Below, one piece after another: positions 34,992 through 44,162 of a DNA stretch of 64,000 bases (positions within the stretch are counted from its first letter, which is position 1; each line of letters begins with the position of its first letter). Source of the DNA: Brevibacterium picturae. GTDB taxonomy: Bacteria; Actinomycetota; Actinomycetes; Actinomycetales; Brevibacteriaceae. The position numbers and the translations under genes were made by a program. The stretch is taken from contig NZ_LT629739.1 of NCBI RefSeq assembly GCF_900105045.1, forward strand, positions 1,054,001 through 1,118,000, written 5' to 3'. The notes below the pieces were generated by a model. The model saw only the letters and a list, made by a program, of their open reading frames with translations. It searched no databases and was not told where the DNA came from.

Positions 34992-35058
34992 TGAGTGTCC
35001 ACATCGGTGTCAGAGTCGGCGAGTCACGAAAACTCGGGCGATGTGATGTTGGGCTAGA

Positions 35059-35097
35059 GACGGCAGCAATGTCCTAGTCATGGAGACTGCTGCCGTC
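35059..35097. terminator. stem-loop after the catabolic operon
   Basis: GACGGCAGCA (35059-35068) and TGCTGCCGTC (35088-35097) form a perfect 10-bp stem around a 19-base loop. It lies 62 bp beyond the deacetylase-like gene stop on the minus strand. Confidence 0.6.
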
Positions 35098-35159
35098 GCC
35101 TGGGCCGCATATTTCGGTGCCACTTGAACGTATGCGGAGCGTTGTTCGAAGTCGAACGA

Positions 35160-36032
35160 CTACCTTGGAGCCGTCCCTCGGTGCCACTCGAGGATCTGCT
35201 CACCGGTCATGAACACCGCGCGTTCATCCTCACGAATGTGTGCCAAAGCTTGATCAACATAGGTGAGACGATGCGGCGCCGCCATGATGTAGGGGTGAAT
35301 GACCAGCGCCATCACTCGAGCTGAGTCATCGGCGTCGTCGGCGAGCTGGTCAAACTGATCGGTTGCTCGCTGGAGGTACTCCCGTGCGGGGTGGTGCTGG
35401 ATGAGCATCATCGCAACGTCGTTGCACTCTTGCGTATAAGGGATGCTCGTGATCGGCGTAGTGCGCGTCCGCAGCTCAACGGGTTGATCATCCAGGACCC
35501 AATCGCAGACATACTGGTATCCCTCTTCGACGAGAATATCGGGCGTCTCCCAGGTCTCGGTGAGACCAGGGCCGAGCCAGCCACGCGGAGCCTTGCCGGT
35601 CACAGTACGGATTGCCTCGGTAGTGCGTCGGATGTCTTCACGTTCGTCGGCCACCTTCTGCATGTTCTTCTGCCCGTACCCGTGGCCGACGAACTCCCAG
35701 TTGCGTTCGACTGCCGCCGCTGAGATGGCCCGGTAGGAGTTCACCGCGCTACCGTTGACCGCCAGCGCCACCGGGATTCCGTGCTGGTCGAGCACTTTCA
35801 ACAGTCGCCAGAACCCTACACGGTTGCCGTATTCGTGCCAGCACCAGTTAGGCACGTCCGGCGTCGGGACGCCTCCGGCTGGCGGGGAGAGCACCGTGCG
35901 GGGCATGGGCTCTTCGTCGCTCCATTCCTCTATGTTGACAATGACCCATACGGCCACCTTCTTGCCGTTTGGCAACGTCCGCGGTGGGCGCTCGGAAATC
36001 GCGCTGTAGTCGAGACGGTCGCTCGGTCTCAT
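35160..36032 (-). CDS. polysaccharide-deacetylase-fold (NodB-like) hydrolase, PuuE/cyclic-imidase-like
   Basis: The 290-residue protein has a NodB-like fold: VAVWVIVNIEEWSDEE at strand 1, NSYRAISAAAVERNWEFVGHGYGQ, and WLGPGLTETWETPDILVEEGYQY. The pattern matches the group containing PuuE-type allantoinase and bacterial cyclic imidase, which hydrolyse small ring amides or imides rather than sugars. Its ATG overlaps the FAH gene stop, with AGGAGGA upstream. Operon context with an amidohydrolase and an FAH-family hydrolase supports ring-cleaving catabolism; the substrate is unknown. Confidence 0.75.
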   Translation of the reverse strand: MRPSDRLDYSAISERPPRTLPNGKKVAVWVIVNIEEWSDEEPMPRTVLSPPAGGVPTPDVPNWCWHEYGNRVGFWRLLKVLDQHGIPVALAVNGSAVNSYRAISAAAVERNWEFVGHGYGQKNMQKVADEREDIRRTTEAIRTVTGKAPRGWLGPGLTETWETPDILVEEGYQYVCDWVLDDQPVELRTRTTPITSIPYTQECNDVAMMLIQHHPAREYLQRATDQFDQLADDADDSARVMALVIHPYIMAAPHRLTYVDQALAHIREDERAVFMTGEQILEWHRGTAPR

Positions 36033-36727
36033 GATTCCTCCTGGTCGGTGATGGAAATGGTCAGCGATGGTAGTCCAGTGATCTCGACGTGGATCCGGTC
36101 TCCGCTGTTAAGTGCGGATACCCCTGCCGGAGTGCCGGTGAAGATGAGATCGCCAGGCTCAAGGGTGTAAAGCGCACTCAGTTGCGCCACGATCTCCGGT
36201 ACTGCCCAGATCATCAGGTCAAATCTGGTCTTTTGGCGCTCCTCACCGTTGATGTCGACGGTGAGCGTTCCGGCGTCAATGCCAGTAACGCTATCGCGTG
36301 GAACGATCGTCCCGCAGGGCGCTGAGCGGTCAAATGACTTTCCCGGCTCCCAGGGACGGGCTTGCGCGACAGAGGCTTTTTGCAAGTCGCGGCGGGTGAG
36401 GTCGATGCCTGCTGCGAAACCGAAGACAGCCTCCATCGGATCTGTGGCACCCTGGTTACGGAACCGATGACCGATCGCGACAACGAGCTCTCCCTCGTAT
36501 TGCAGGTCTCGGGTGGCCGGAGGATAGGGGATCTTCGCACCGTCGAGTTCTACGGCATCGCCGGGTTTTTGGAAGAAGAACGGGTCGTCGCGTTCGTCGC
36601 CCTCGCGCATCTCTTGTATGTGGTCAACGTAGTTGCGACCGACGCAGTAGATCCGGCGAACTGGGAATCCCTTCTGCGAGTCGAGGATAGGGATGAGCTT
36701 CGGGCTGATGGACCATTTCGGGTTCAC
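36029..36727 (-). CDS. fumarylacetoacetate hydrolase family protein
   Basis: The 232-residue protein has the FAH signature VRRIYCVGRNYVDHI, then FFQKPGDAV and LQYEGELVVAIG, where Glu residues bind the divalent metal. The C-terminal GDLIFTGTPAGVSALNSGD is typical. Members cleave C-C bonds of acylpyruvates or decarboxylate oxaloacetate-like compounds. GTG 36727 overlaps the MFS stop and is preceded by CCAGGAGTGACAC. The stop overlaps the deacetylase-like gene by four bases. Confidence 0.88.
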   Translation of the reverse strand: MNPKWSISPKLIPILDSQKGFPVRRIYCVGRNYVDHIQEMREGDERDDPFFFQKPGDAVELDGAKIPYPPATRDLQYEGELVVAIGHRFRNQGATDPMEAVFGFAAGIDLTRRDLQKASVAQARPWEPGKSFDRSAPCGTIVPRDSVTGIDAGTLTVDINGEERQKTRFDLMIWAVPEIVAQLSALYTLEPGDLIFTGTPAGVSALNSGDRIHVEITGLPSLTISITDQEES

Positions 36728-38016
36728 GTGTCACTCCTGGTTTCGTTGGCGGGTGTGAGTCGACTGAAGTCGGCGTCGCGGAGCATGAGTGCAAGGGCTG
36801 CTGAGACGATCGACAGCCCGGCGATCTGAATCAGGCCACCGGCGTTCCATCCCACGACGCCCACGATCAGGCTGAACAGGAGACCGGCGAATCCAGCGGC
36901 TGTGTAGAGGCAGCTGGTGAACAGACCTGATGCACGGGACGAATGGGCTTCGTCCATGCTCTTCACGAGCGCGGCCGCAAGACCGACGTAGATTCCGGAA
37001 CTCGCGACCAGACCGAAGAGGAATGACCAGGTGGCCTGCCAAGTAATTTCCGAGGGTCCTACGAAGAGAGCGACACCACACACAGCTTGCGCTACGCTCA
37101 GTGAGAAAAGGGCAAGGCGCGGAGTCAGTTTGTCGACTATCCATCCACCTAACGGCGAGGCGAACGCGGCGAGTCCGGAGAGTCCGACAGCCAGTGCTGC
37201 GTCCGTGCTGGTGAATCCGAGGTGTTCGATCGTGAAGCTTGCATACATTCCGATGTATCCAAAGTCGATCAGTCCGAATAGCACCGTGATAGCCGCGAGC
37301 ATCATCGGGTTGTGGCTCAGGAACTTCGAGGCGCCGCCGACATGGTGCAACGACTCGCTGACGGACCGTTGCTCAGTGAATGCAGTGCGCACGGTCACCA
37401 GCACGAGCAGTGCCGCGACAATCCCGATCACCCCGAACGCGATCATCGGTGCGCGCCAGGTATCGAAGACTTGGTGCAAGAAAACACCGATGTTCGGGCC
37501 GATTAAGGAGCCGGTAGCGAATGCCATGTTCACGGAACCGATCGCGACGCCGCGCCGTTTCGGAAACGCGTGGGAGGCGATCGTCAGTATCGCGACGAGT
37601 TGGAGTGCCTCTCCGACGCCAGAGAGGATACGCCAGAGGAGCATGTCCCAGAAACCGAAGCTCACCACGGTGAGGATAGTCGCGACGGAAAATACGATGG
37701 TGCCGAGGATGATTACGTTCTTTCGGCTCCATCGACGAAGTGCGATGCCAGCGGGTATTCCCGTCAGCCCCATACCCAGTGCGAATAGCGTGGACTGCAG
37801 GCCAGCCTCTGGTAGGCCGAAGCCGTACTCGGCACGCACCTCGGGGAGGAGGACCGGAAACACCATGCGGTCCATCGCATTGACCGAATAGGCGACCAAA
37901 ATGAGTAGAAACATGAACACTGCGGCTCGAGGGCCGATCACCCAGGGGACTCTGCTTGCGGTGTTATGTCCGTTCGGTGATTGACTGGCTATGTGCGTTC
38001 GGTCTTGGCGGATCAT
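36724..38016 (-). CDS. MFS transporter, anion:cation-symporter-like
   Basis: A 430-residue twelve-segment carrier. The N-terminal VAYSVNAMDRMVFPVLLPEV resembles organic-acid uptake carriers of the ACS group, with a motif-A-like loop GIPAGIALRRWSRKN. It lies between the amidohydrolase (29 bp) and FAH genes and is the probable uptake system for the substrate of this operon. Confidence 0.82.
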   Translation of the reverse strand: MIRQDRTHIASQSPNGHNTASRVPWVIGPRAAVFMFLLILVAYSVNAMDRMVFPVLLPEVRAEYGFGLPEAGLQSTLFALGMGLTGIPAGIALRRWSRKNVIILGTIVFSVATILTVVSFGFWDMLLWRILSGVGEALQLVAILTIASHAFPKRRGVAIGSVNMAFATGSLIGPNIGVFLHQVFDTWRAPMIAFGVIGIVAALLVLVTVRTAFTEQRSVSESLHHVGGASKFLSHNPMMLAAITVLFGLIDFGYIGMYASFTIEHLGFTSTDAALAVGLSGLAAFASPLGGWIVDKLTPRLALFSLSVAQAVCGVALFVGPSEITWQATWSFLFGLVASSGIYVGLAAALVKSMDEAHSSRASGLFTSCLYTAAGFAGLLFSLIVGVVGWNAGGLIQIAGLSIVSAALALMLRDADFSRLTPANETRSDT

Positions 38017-38045
38017 CGTTGATTGCCTTTCGTTTCAGGGATTCG

Positions 38046-39374
38046 TCACTTGCTCCACGTGCCAGCCGCGCGGGCGCGATCGACCAGAGCATCTCGGCGT
38101 TGGTTCACGGAGTCAATGGCGTGCTGTGCGGATTCCTGCACGAGTGCCCGATCGCGCAGCAGTATCCGCCCATCGCAGATAACGGTATGAATCGCCGCAG
38201 ATGTTCCGTGATATACGAGGCTCTCGGTGACATCGCCGCTTGGCAGCATGGACGTGTGGGCGCGGTCAAGAAGGATCAGGTCGGCGCGCTTACCGGGGCG
38301 CAGGGATCCAGTAATGTGGTCAATGCCGAGGTCTCGGGCCGCCCGAATGGTCGCCATCTCCAGCGCAATCCGGGGCGTGAGAGTCGCGCGTCCCGTGCGG
38401 GCGTGCTCGGCAGACACCAGGGACCTCAGGGTGCTGAGGATGTCAGCGTTCGCCGGCATCGCTAGTGTGTCTATCGACACGGAAGTCAACACATCAGCTT
38501 CAAGGAATTCAGTGATCCGGGGAAAGCCCATTGTGCGCATCTCCGAGAGGGGGCTGACGGAGATCTTCGTACCCGTGCGTGCGATAGCCTCGATGTCTTC
38601 TGGTGAGGCGTGGACCGCATGGACTATTTGCACATCGGACCCGAGGAGGCCTTCCTGTTCCAGCCTTGTCAGTCCGCAAGATTGACAGTCAGCTTCCCGC
38701 ATACACCGGTCGCAGTGCATCGTGATGGGCATTCCGCGCTCACGTGCCTCTTGCCACTCTGAACCCGATAACTCGGTGGAGGTGCGATAGGGGCCGCGCA
38801 ATGCGACGCCGAAGTGGATTCGGTCATCTAGCCGCGACGTCGACCAGCGCTCACGGGCGGCATCGAGGCCGCTGAAAACCATTTCTTCGTTTGCAGGCGA
38901 CGAGTCCCGGGGGCCGTAGGAGAATCGTCCGCGCAACCCCGCGTCGAGTTGTGCTTGCAGATTCGCGTCGACGTCGTCAGCGTCTACCACGTTGTGATCC
39001 CAGTTGTGTATCGTCGTAATGCCGTTCTGTACAGCTTCGGCGAGGGCAAATCGAGCAGACCAGTAGAAGTCGTCGACGTTAAAATGAGGCGCGAGACCGC
39101 GCTTGACGGAGAAGTAGTCGCGGCCCGGTGCGTCGCCGACAGTGCCTCGCAGCAGCGAGTTCCACAAGTGCCAGTGTGTATCAATGAACCCCGGTAGCAG
39201 CAGGCTCCCTGTGGCGTCGACTACATCAACACCGTCGGGCACATCGATTCCGTGGTCAATGTCCTCGATCACCCCGTCGCGGATGAGGACATCCGATTCT
39301 CGTTCTGGGATATCTGGATCGAACGGTAGGACGTAGGCGTTGCGTAGCAGCAGGTTAGATCGTTCAGGAAGCAT
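38046..39374 (-). CDS. amidohydrolase, SsnA/AtzB-like deaminase superfamily
   Basis: The 442-residue enzyme has metal ligands His67 and His69 in GFIDTHWHLWNSL, a third ligand in PITMHCDR, a fourth in IVHAVHAS and the Asp in SIDTLAMPANAD. The C-terminal GSLRPGKRADLILLD completes the sandwich domain. An uncommon CDRCMREADCQSC cluster directly follows the third His. Members deaminate or hydrolyse heterocycles such as triazines, pterins or cytosine. The ATG overlaps the TSUP gene by 11 bp. Confidence 0.85.
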   Translation of the reverse strand: MLPERSNLLLRNAYVLPFDPDIPERESDVLIRDGVIEDIDHGIDVPDGVDVVDATGSLLLPGFIDTHWHLWNSLLRGTVGDAPGRDYFSVKRGLAPHFNVDDFYWSARFALAEAVQNGITTIHNWDHNVVDADDVDANLQAQLDAGLRGRFSYGPRDSSPANEEMVFSGLDAARERWSTSRLDDRIHFGVALRGPYRTSTELSGSEWQEARERGMPITMHCDRCMREADCQSCGLTRLEQEGLLGSDVQIVHAVHASPEDIEAIARTGTKISVSPLSEMRTMGFPRITEFLEADVLTSVSIDTLAMPANADILSTLRSLVSAEHARTGRATLTPRIALEMATIRAARDLGIDHITGSLRPGKRADLILLDRAHTSMLPSGDVTESLVYHGTSAAIHTVICDGRILLRDRALVQESAQHAIDSVNQRRDALVDRARAAGTWSK

Positions 39375-40143
39375 GATTCTCCATAAGGACGAGAAATACG
39401 ATTAGCCCGAAGGTCACAACTGACCAGCGGAGCAAAGGAACAGGGAGGCGACGTCCGATTGCGGCGCCGAACCAACCACCCAGTAAGCCCGTCACTGCCA
39501 TCACGGCAGCGGCTGGCCAGGACACGGTCGCGAAGATGGCGAAGTACACGAGAGAAACGGTGCTCGCAACCACGGAGAGCACGCTCTTGAGCGCATTCAG
39601 CCGTTGCAGCGGCTCGTGGAGGACTAAGCCGAGCACGCCGAGCATCATGATTCCGAGTCCGGCATTAAAGTAGCCCCCGTAGACGGCCACCCCGAACTGC
39701 CCCAGGCCCGCCCAGCGCAGTGGTTTCTGCCGAGGCGCAGGTTCTGTGCCGCGATCATTGCCCCGTTCCATCAGGCGGGTGAGGTAGGGCTGAACCGCGA
39801 GCAGCAGGGTCGAAGCCAGCACCAGCCACGGAACGACTGCGGTAAAAGTCCGCTCATTCCCCAATAGAAGCAGTGCTGATCCCAGTAGTGCACCCAAAAC
39901 GGTTACCGCACTAAGAGTGAAGATGCGGCGGCGCAGGCCGGAGAGTTCGCGTCGATACCCCCATGCACCTCCAATGTATCCCGGCAGTGCGGCCACTGTG
40001 TTGGTCACATTCGCGACTACCGGTGGATACCCGAGAGCAAGCAGAGTTGGGAATGTCACAAGTGAGCCGCCGCCCGCAATCGCATTGATCGCGCCCGCAG
40101 CGGTCCCTGCAAGTGCCATCGACACCACCGAACTCCATTCCAT
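39364..40143 (-). CDS. TSUP family (TauE/SafE) membrane transporter
   Basis: The 259-residue protein has about eight hydrophobic segments and the duplicated TSUP glycine motifs, GAINAIAGGGSLVTFPTLLALG and GVAVYGGYFNAGLGIMMLG. Members export or import sulfonates, sulfite or small organic anions. ATG 40143 is selected because the first helix starts at MEWSSVVSMALAG; a longer frame to 40191 overlaps the operator. It is the first gene of a five-gene minus-strand operon opposite a GntR gene. Confidence 0.85.
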   Translation of the reverse strand: MEWSSVVSMALAGTAAGAINAIAGGGSLVTFPTLLALGYPPVVANVTNTVAALPGYIGGAWGYRRELSGLRRRIFTLSAVTVLGALLGSALLLLGNERTFTAVVPWLVLASTLLLAVQPYLTRLMERGNDRGTEPAPRQKPLRWAGLGQFGVAVYGGYFNAGLGIMMLGVLGLVLHEPLQRLNALKSVLSVVASTVSLVYFAIFATVSWPAAAVMAVTGLLGGWFGAAIGRRLPVPLLRWSVVTFGLIVFLVLMENHAS

Positions 40144-40170
40144 TAACCTACCTCCGACAATGATCGTACC

Positions 40171-40184
40171 CAGTGTATGCACTG
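40171..40184. promoter_or_regulatory. candidate GntR operator CAGTG-N4-CACTG
   Basis: CAGTGTATGCACTG lies between the divergent TSUP and GntR starts, with a related ATGCA repeat just after. FCD-type GntR regulators often bind such short dyads. One site could repress both directions. Confidence 0.5.
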
Positions 40185-40224
40185 GATGCAAACAGCATTA
40201 GTGTGTGCGAGGTATGCTTCAGTA

Positions 40225-40887
40225 ATGAACAAAGTCGACCAAGTAGACACCGGATCGGCCCGCTCGGTTTATGACGCGCTCTGGGCACGATTCCTTGACG
40301 GGACCTACGCGTCGGGGGACCGGCTACCCGAAGCGGCCCTCGCCGAAGAGCTAGGCGTCAGCCGAACGCCCGTTCGAGAGGCACTTGGACGCATGCTCGC
40401 CGACGGTCTTGTCACTCCGGCAGCACGGGGTGTTGTTGTTGCGCGACTGGACCACGATTCGATGCGGCGTCTGTTCGACTTCCGACGCAACCTCGAAGGA
40501 TTCTCTGCCGAACTTACGGCCGAACGATCGCGAGTAGGTCTAATCGCCCCTGTGTGGTTCCATGAGCTCAGGGATGTCGCGGGTGAATTTACTGCTGCCG
40601 TCGATGGTGGCAATGCATTGGCTGCGACGCAAACGAACATGCAATTTCATGGCCTCGTAGTGGAAGCTAGTGGCAATGAGTTCCTCGCTGATGCCCACCG
40701 TCGAGCTATAGCGCGACTCTCTGTGTCCACAGCACTCAATCTCGAGCACACAGAGTGGGCCCGTGAAGCAGCTAGTCAGCACGAACTAATTGCGAAAGCA
40801 ATCGCCGACGGCGAAGTCACCGCTGCTCGGGACCTCGCCGAAGGACACATACGTAGCGCAACACGAGTGTTTGACGCAGCCAGTTAG
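40225..40887 (+). CDS. GntR-family regulator with FCD domain
   Basis: A 220-residue regulator. The winged helix reads ASGDRLPEAALAEELGVSRTPVREALGRML and the C-terminal helical FCD domain contains NMQFHGLVVEASGNEF and HELIAKAIADGE, with likely metal-binding His residues. ATG 40225 is chosen because an upstream ATG at 40177 would place the coding region over the operator. It probably responds to a carboxylic intermediate and controls the minus-strand operon. Confidence 0.88.
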   Translation: MNKVDQVDTGSARSVYDALWARFLDGTYASGDRLPEAALAEELGVSRTPVREALGRMLADGLVTPAARGVVVARLDHDSMRRLFDFRRNLEGFSAELTAERSRVGLIAPVWFHELRDVAGEFTAAVDGGNALAATQTNMQFHGLVVEASGNEFLADAHRRAIARLSVSTALNLEHTEWAREAASQHELIAKAIADGEVTAARDLAEGHIRSATRVFDAAS

Positions 40888-41120
40888 AACGCAAGTTTGG
40901 CCGAGCTGCCCATGGAGCCATTCCTGATCGGATACAGGTGGGCCGCTATCATCTCTTGAAATCGCCTGGATTCTATGACGGGGGACGTCAGTACGGCGGA
41001 TGTCTGCCCATCAGAGGGACGCCTATATTTTTTGCCAGTATCCGGCTGAGTATTCAGTGGTGTGAGCGCCACTGACTATTGCGGTTGAGACGGGCATGAC
41101 AGGAAGCCCTCTCCGTGGCT

Positions 41121-43109
41121 TCACTCCCCAGGTGGCGTGGATAGACGTGCAGCGGCATAGGAGGCGTTGCTGGACGAAACAGCGGTGGTCCAAGTCGTTG
41201 CCGTTGAGATACTCAGGCCGAGAAGCCGCGAGAGAACCGGTGCTGGTAGCGAGATAGCCAAAGGCGTCAGAGCTGCCTTCCTGAATTTCGTCGGATTGCG
41301 GACACCGAGTTTGCGGAGGCGAGCCGCTAATGACGTGGGTGTGAGGTGTCGTCCGGGGACGCCTCCTGGGAATAGCCAGTCGTCTTCCATTGCGGGTGTC
41401 GTCAGCCGGGGAGCTGATCGATCGTGTTGAGCGTGGATTGCCGCGATATCCAGTGACGAAGGAAGCTCAAGCGGATGCGTTCCGATCAGGATGCTGTATT
41501 TGCCGTCGTGTTCGCGAAGATCGGACAGCCTCAACTCAGCGACACGGCCAAGTCGAATACCGTAGATCAATAGCAGACACCCCGCGAGTCTGGTCTGGCC
41601 GCTGATCATTTTCGAGGGGTCCAGGAACTTGTCCAGTACCGTCCAAATGTCAGTGCTGGTTAAGCCGGCAACCGTGAGTGCTGTCGCACGAGAGGCCGGG
41701 ATGGTGACCTTAGCTGAGGCAAGCTTGTTCTCATAACACCATGTCAAAAAGTGTTTGACCCGTATTCGTGTTCCCGGCCCACGGGAGAGCCAGTTGTCGA
41801 CCAACGATTGATTGACACCTTCGATCGAGCTGCCGCGCGAGCGTAGCCAGCCAATGACCTCAATGATGTGTCCCAGCTCGGTGCGGATCCCGCTCACCTG
41901 GCCGTTTCCGGCGGGATCCATCTGCCGCCGCAACCTACTCAAGTGTCTCCACCGGCCAAATTGTAGAAAGGCACGCCGCTCCGATGGATCAGCTACCTCA
42001 TCGGCAGTGGCCGCAATCCACGCTTCGAGCCTCGCCAAGTTCTCATCCCGCCAGGCCAGCACACCATGCTCGACGAGGAACGCACGAACAACGACTTCCG
42101 CGCTGCCACTGGCAACCTGGGACAAAGAGTCGTGGGAAATTCCCCCAGGATGAGCGATCAACGATCGAAGCACTGCGACCGATTTGCGCCGCTGGAATAG
42201 TGTAAAAACCGCTTGTGGCGGGGCCGCACGTAATGCCTCACGCAGCAAGTCTCGCCCGTTTGCAACGGGCGACGGGCCGCCTTCGAACAGCGAGTCGACG
42301 AGGTCCGCGGCTTTGCAAAACGGGCAGAGTCCGAGCTTGGACAGGTATTCGAAGCGGCCGCATCGGAGGCAGTTCTGATGGAACAGCGGATTCCGTTCAC
42401 CGCATTCCCAGCAGTAGGGCGCCCCGTCGACCCTGGCACGGACCTGGCGGTCCTTCCCGCAATCGGCGCAGGCTTCGATGACTTTCGGCGAGCACGTCGC
42501 ACACAGCGAACCACCATCGGCGAGGCGGTTCGCTGGAACTTTGTTACGCCGGCACTGACTGCAGGGTTCTTTCGACAGGGCGCAGTTCTCGCAGATGGCT
42601 CGTGCGGTGCCCGCGAAGCGGCAGGGACGAACGTGGCCGCAACGGGTGCAAGTGCCGCTACGTTCCTTCATTCGGCACGTGCGACAGAGAATTCCCTCAG
42701 GTCGTTCTGAGCCGATTTGTTTTGTTCGGCCACATCGCGCGCATGTGCCGAAGTTCTGTGGGAGACGGTTCACACAGCTAATGCAGAGACGCGTGCCGTC
42801 GACCATGATTCGGGATGTGATTGAAGGTTGCGAACACGAATCACATGGAGCCATGTTTGCGCGCCGCCTGCTGAGGGTGACTAACCATGCCCGACCGGTT
42901 CCCCGTTGCGGGTCGAACCCGTGACAGCGAATCCATGCTTCGGCGAAGCATTCCTGCAGAACTTCCTCGGCCAAAGCCCGGTTCTTCACTATCCGCAGAA
43001 TGGTGGCCATGAGGATTCGCGAGTGGTTGTTGAAAAGTTCTTCGAAGGCACCAGTGTTACCGCACTGAATTTTGATCAGGAGCCTGCCGCAAACATCGAC
43101 AGCGTCCAT
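41121..43109 (-). CDS. sigma-70 region 2 joined to zinc-knuckle tyrosine-recombinase-like protein
   Basis: One open frame of about 662 residues. Residues 1-84 form an ECF sigma region 2 (AFEELFNNHSRILMATIL, LAEEVLQECFAEAW, GFDPQRGTGRAWLVTLSRRR). The next segment has twelve CxxC pairs, from CDSC and CISC to CLRC and CPFC, implying about six zinc ribbons. The last 240 residues resemble actinobacterial recombinase-like proteins: GIRLGRVAELRLSDL carries a box-I Arg and the end reads LLGLSISTATTW, then NASYAAA. A canonical HxxR is not seen. Sigma region 4 is absent. A separate recombinase could start at ATG 42854 (MAPCDSC), but it lacks a clear ribosome site. Confidence 0.72.
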   Translation of the reverse strand: MDAVDVCGRLLIKIQCGNTGAFEELFNNHSRILMATILRIVKNRALAEEVLQECFAEAWIRCHGFDPQRGTGRAWLVTLSRRRANMAPCDSCSQPSITSRIMVDGTRLCISCVNRLPQNFGTCARCGRTKQIGSERPEGILCRTCRMKERSGTCTRCGHVRPCRFAGTARAICENCALSKEPCSQCRRNKVPANRLADGGSLCATCSPKVIEACADCGKDRQVRARVDGAPYCWECGERNPLFHQNCLRCGRFEYLSKLGLCPFCKAADLVDSLFEGGPSPVANGRDLLREALRAAPPQAVFTLFQRRKSVAVLRSLIAHPGGISHDSLSQVASGSAEVVVRAFLVEHGVLAWRDENLARLEAWIAATADEVADPSERRAFLQFGRWRHLSRLRRQMDPAGNGQVSGIRTELGHIIEVIGWLRSRGSSIEGVNQSLVDNWLSRGPGTRIRVKHFLTWCYENKLASAKVTIPASRATALTVAGLTSTDIWTVLDKFLDPSKMISGQTRLAGCLLLIYGIRLGRVAELRLSDLREHDGKYSILIGTHPLELPSSLDIAAIHAQHDRSAPRLTTPAMEDDWLFPGGVPGRHLTPTSLAARLRKLGVRNPTKFRKAALTPLAISLPAPVLSRLLGLSISTATTWTTAVSSSNASYAAARLSTPPGE

Positions 43110-43491
43110 GGTTGTTTGGTTGTCATGATGTGAAGCCGGAACTATATCCTGCCTTCCATGCACCGATACCTTCAAACATATCTACTTCATAATGCCACAG
43201 TGTGGCTGGCCTCGTGAGTAGCTAAGTTGTCGGATCTCTCAATTCAGGTAACTCAGGTATTCACGGTGGAGATTTGTCGCCCAGCAACGTTCCGAACTCT
43301 GTTGCTGTTGCCGCGCTGTCGGAAACGAAATCGCTTAGCCCGGTTCGAAAGGATCTGAAAGATATCTTTCGCCCTCCCCTAGTTCCAACTCCAGGGGTTT
43401 TGGAGAGATAGCATGAGGGCGAACACCCACAACCAGGCAACGAAAATGAGAGCGGGCTTGCCAACCGAAGGAAGCATCGAGGAGGAGTTCG
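43110..43491. other. 382-bp intergenic region between divergent genes
   Basis: No gene is seen. The part near 43375-43400 has CCCCTAGTTCCAACTCCAGG, a weak dyad upstream of the DUF4396 gene that could be a MerR-type site, but the match is poor. Confidence 0.3.
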
Positions 43492-44103
43492 ATGGAAAAC
43501 GACAGGAGCGAGGAGCACGCGCACCACGACCAGACGAACACTGGACACGACAAGCAGAGTGCGGGGCATCCGCATGACATGTCGGGCATGGCGGTTGGGG
43601 CGACACTGCATTGCCTGACCGGGTGCTCGATCGGGGAGATCATCGGGCTCCTGGTGGGCACCGCAGCAGGATGGACGAACCTGCCGACCACAGCTGTCTC
43701 CATTGGGCTGGCATTCGTCTTCGGGTACTCATTGTCGGCACTTCCCCTGGTCCGCGGCGGCATCGCCCTCTCCGTGGCCCTGGGCCTGGTGCTCGCGGCC
43801 GATACGTTGTCCATCGTGACAATGGAGATCGTGGACAACCTGGTCATGCTGGTCATTCCCGGAGCCATGGATGCCGGCCTGCTCAACCCCATCTTCTGGG
43901 TCTCCATGGCGCTTGCACTGACCGTCGCATTCTTCGTCGCCCTGCCAGTCAACCGAGCCCTGCTGCGACGTGGCAAGGGGCACGCGGTCACTCATCACGC
44001 GCTCGGCGAAGGCACAACCATGGACAATCGACCTCTCGTCATCGGTATCAGTGCCTTTCTATCGGGAGGATTCATCGCCTCGATCGGTACGTTGCTGAGT
44101 TGA
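43492..44103 (+). CDS. DUF4396 membrane protein
   Basis: The 203-residue protein has a His/Asp-rich N-terminus (HAHHDQTNTGHDKQSAGHPH) and then the DUF4396 signature GATLHCLTGCSIGEIIGLL with four or five membrane helices. The function is unknown; the His-rich leader and HCLTGC suggest metal handling, which is inference. ATG 43492 follows CGAGGAGGAGTTCG, an excellent ribosome site. The MFS remnant downstream starts about 60 bp after its stop. Confidence 0.82.
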   Translation: MENDRSEEHAHHDQTNTGHDKQSAGHPHDMSGMAVGATLHCLTGCSIGEIIGLLVGTAAGWTNLPTTAVSIGLAFVFGYSLSALPLVRGGIALSVALGLVLAADTLSIVTMEIVDNLVMLVIPGAMDAGLLNPIFWVSMALALTVAFFVALPVNRALLRRGKGHAVTHHALGEGTTMDNRPLVIGISAFLSGGFIASIGTLLS

Positions 44104-44162
44104 GCGTGCGTGCTCGGGCCATACACGACCTCGAGTGGCGAATGCTGTACAACTCAGAAAAC

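Noticed and set aside
43375..43404. Copper- or zinc-responsive MerR promoter before DUF4396
   Set aside because: The dyad is weak and the -35/-10 spacing cannot be fitted convincingly; no metal regulator lies nearby.
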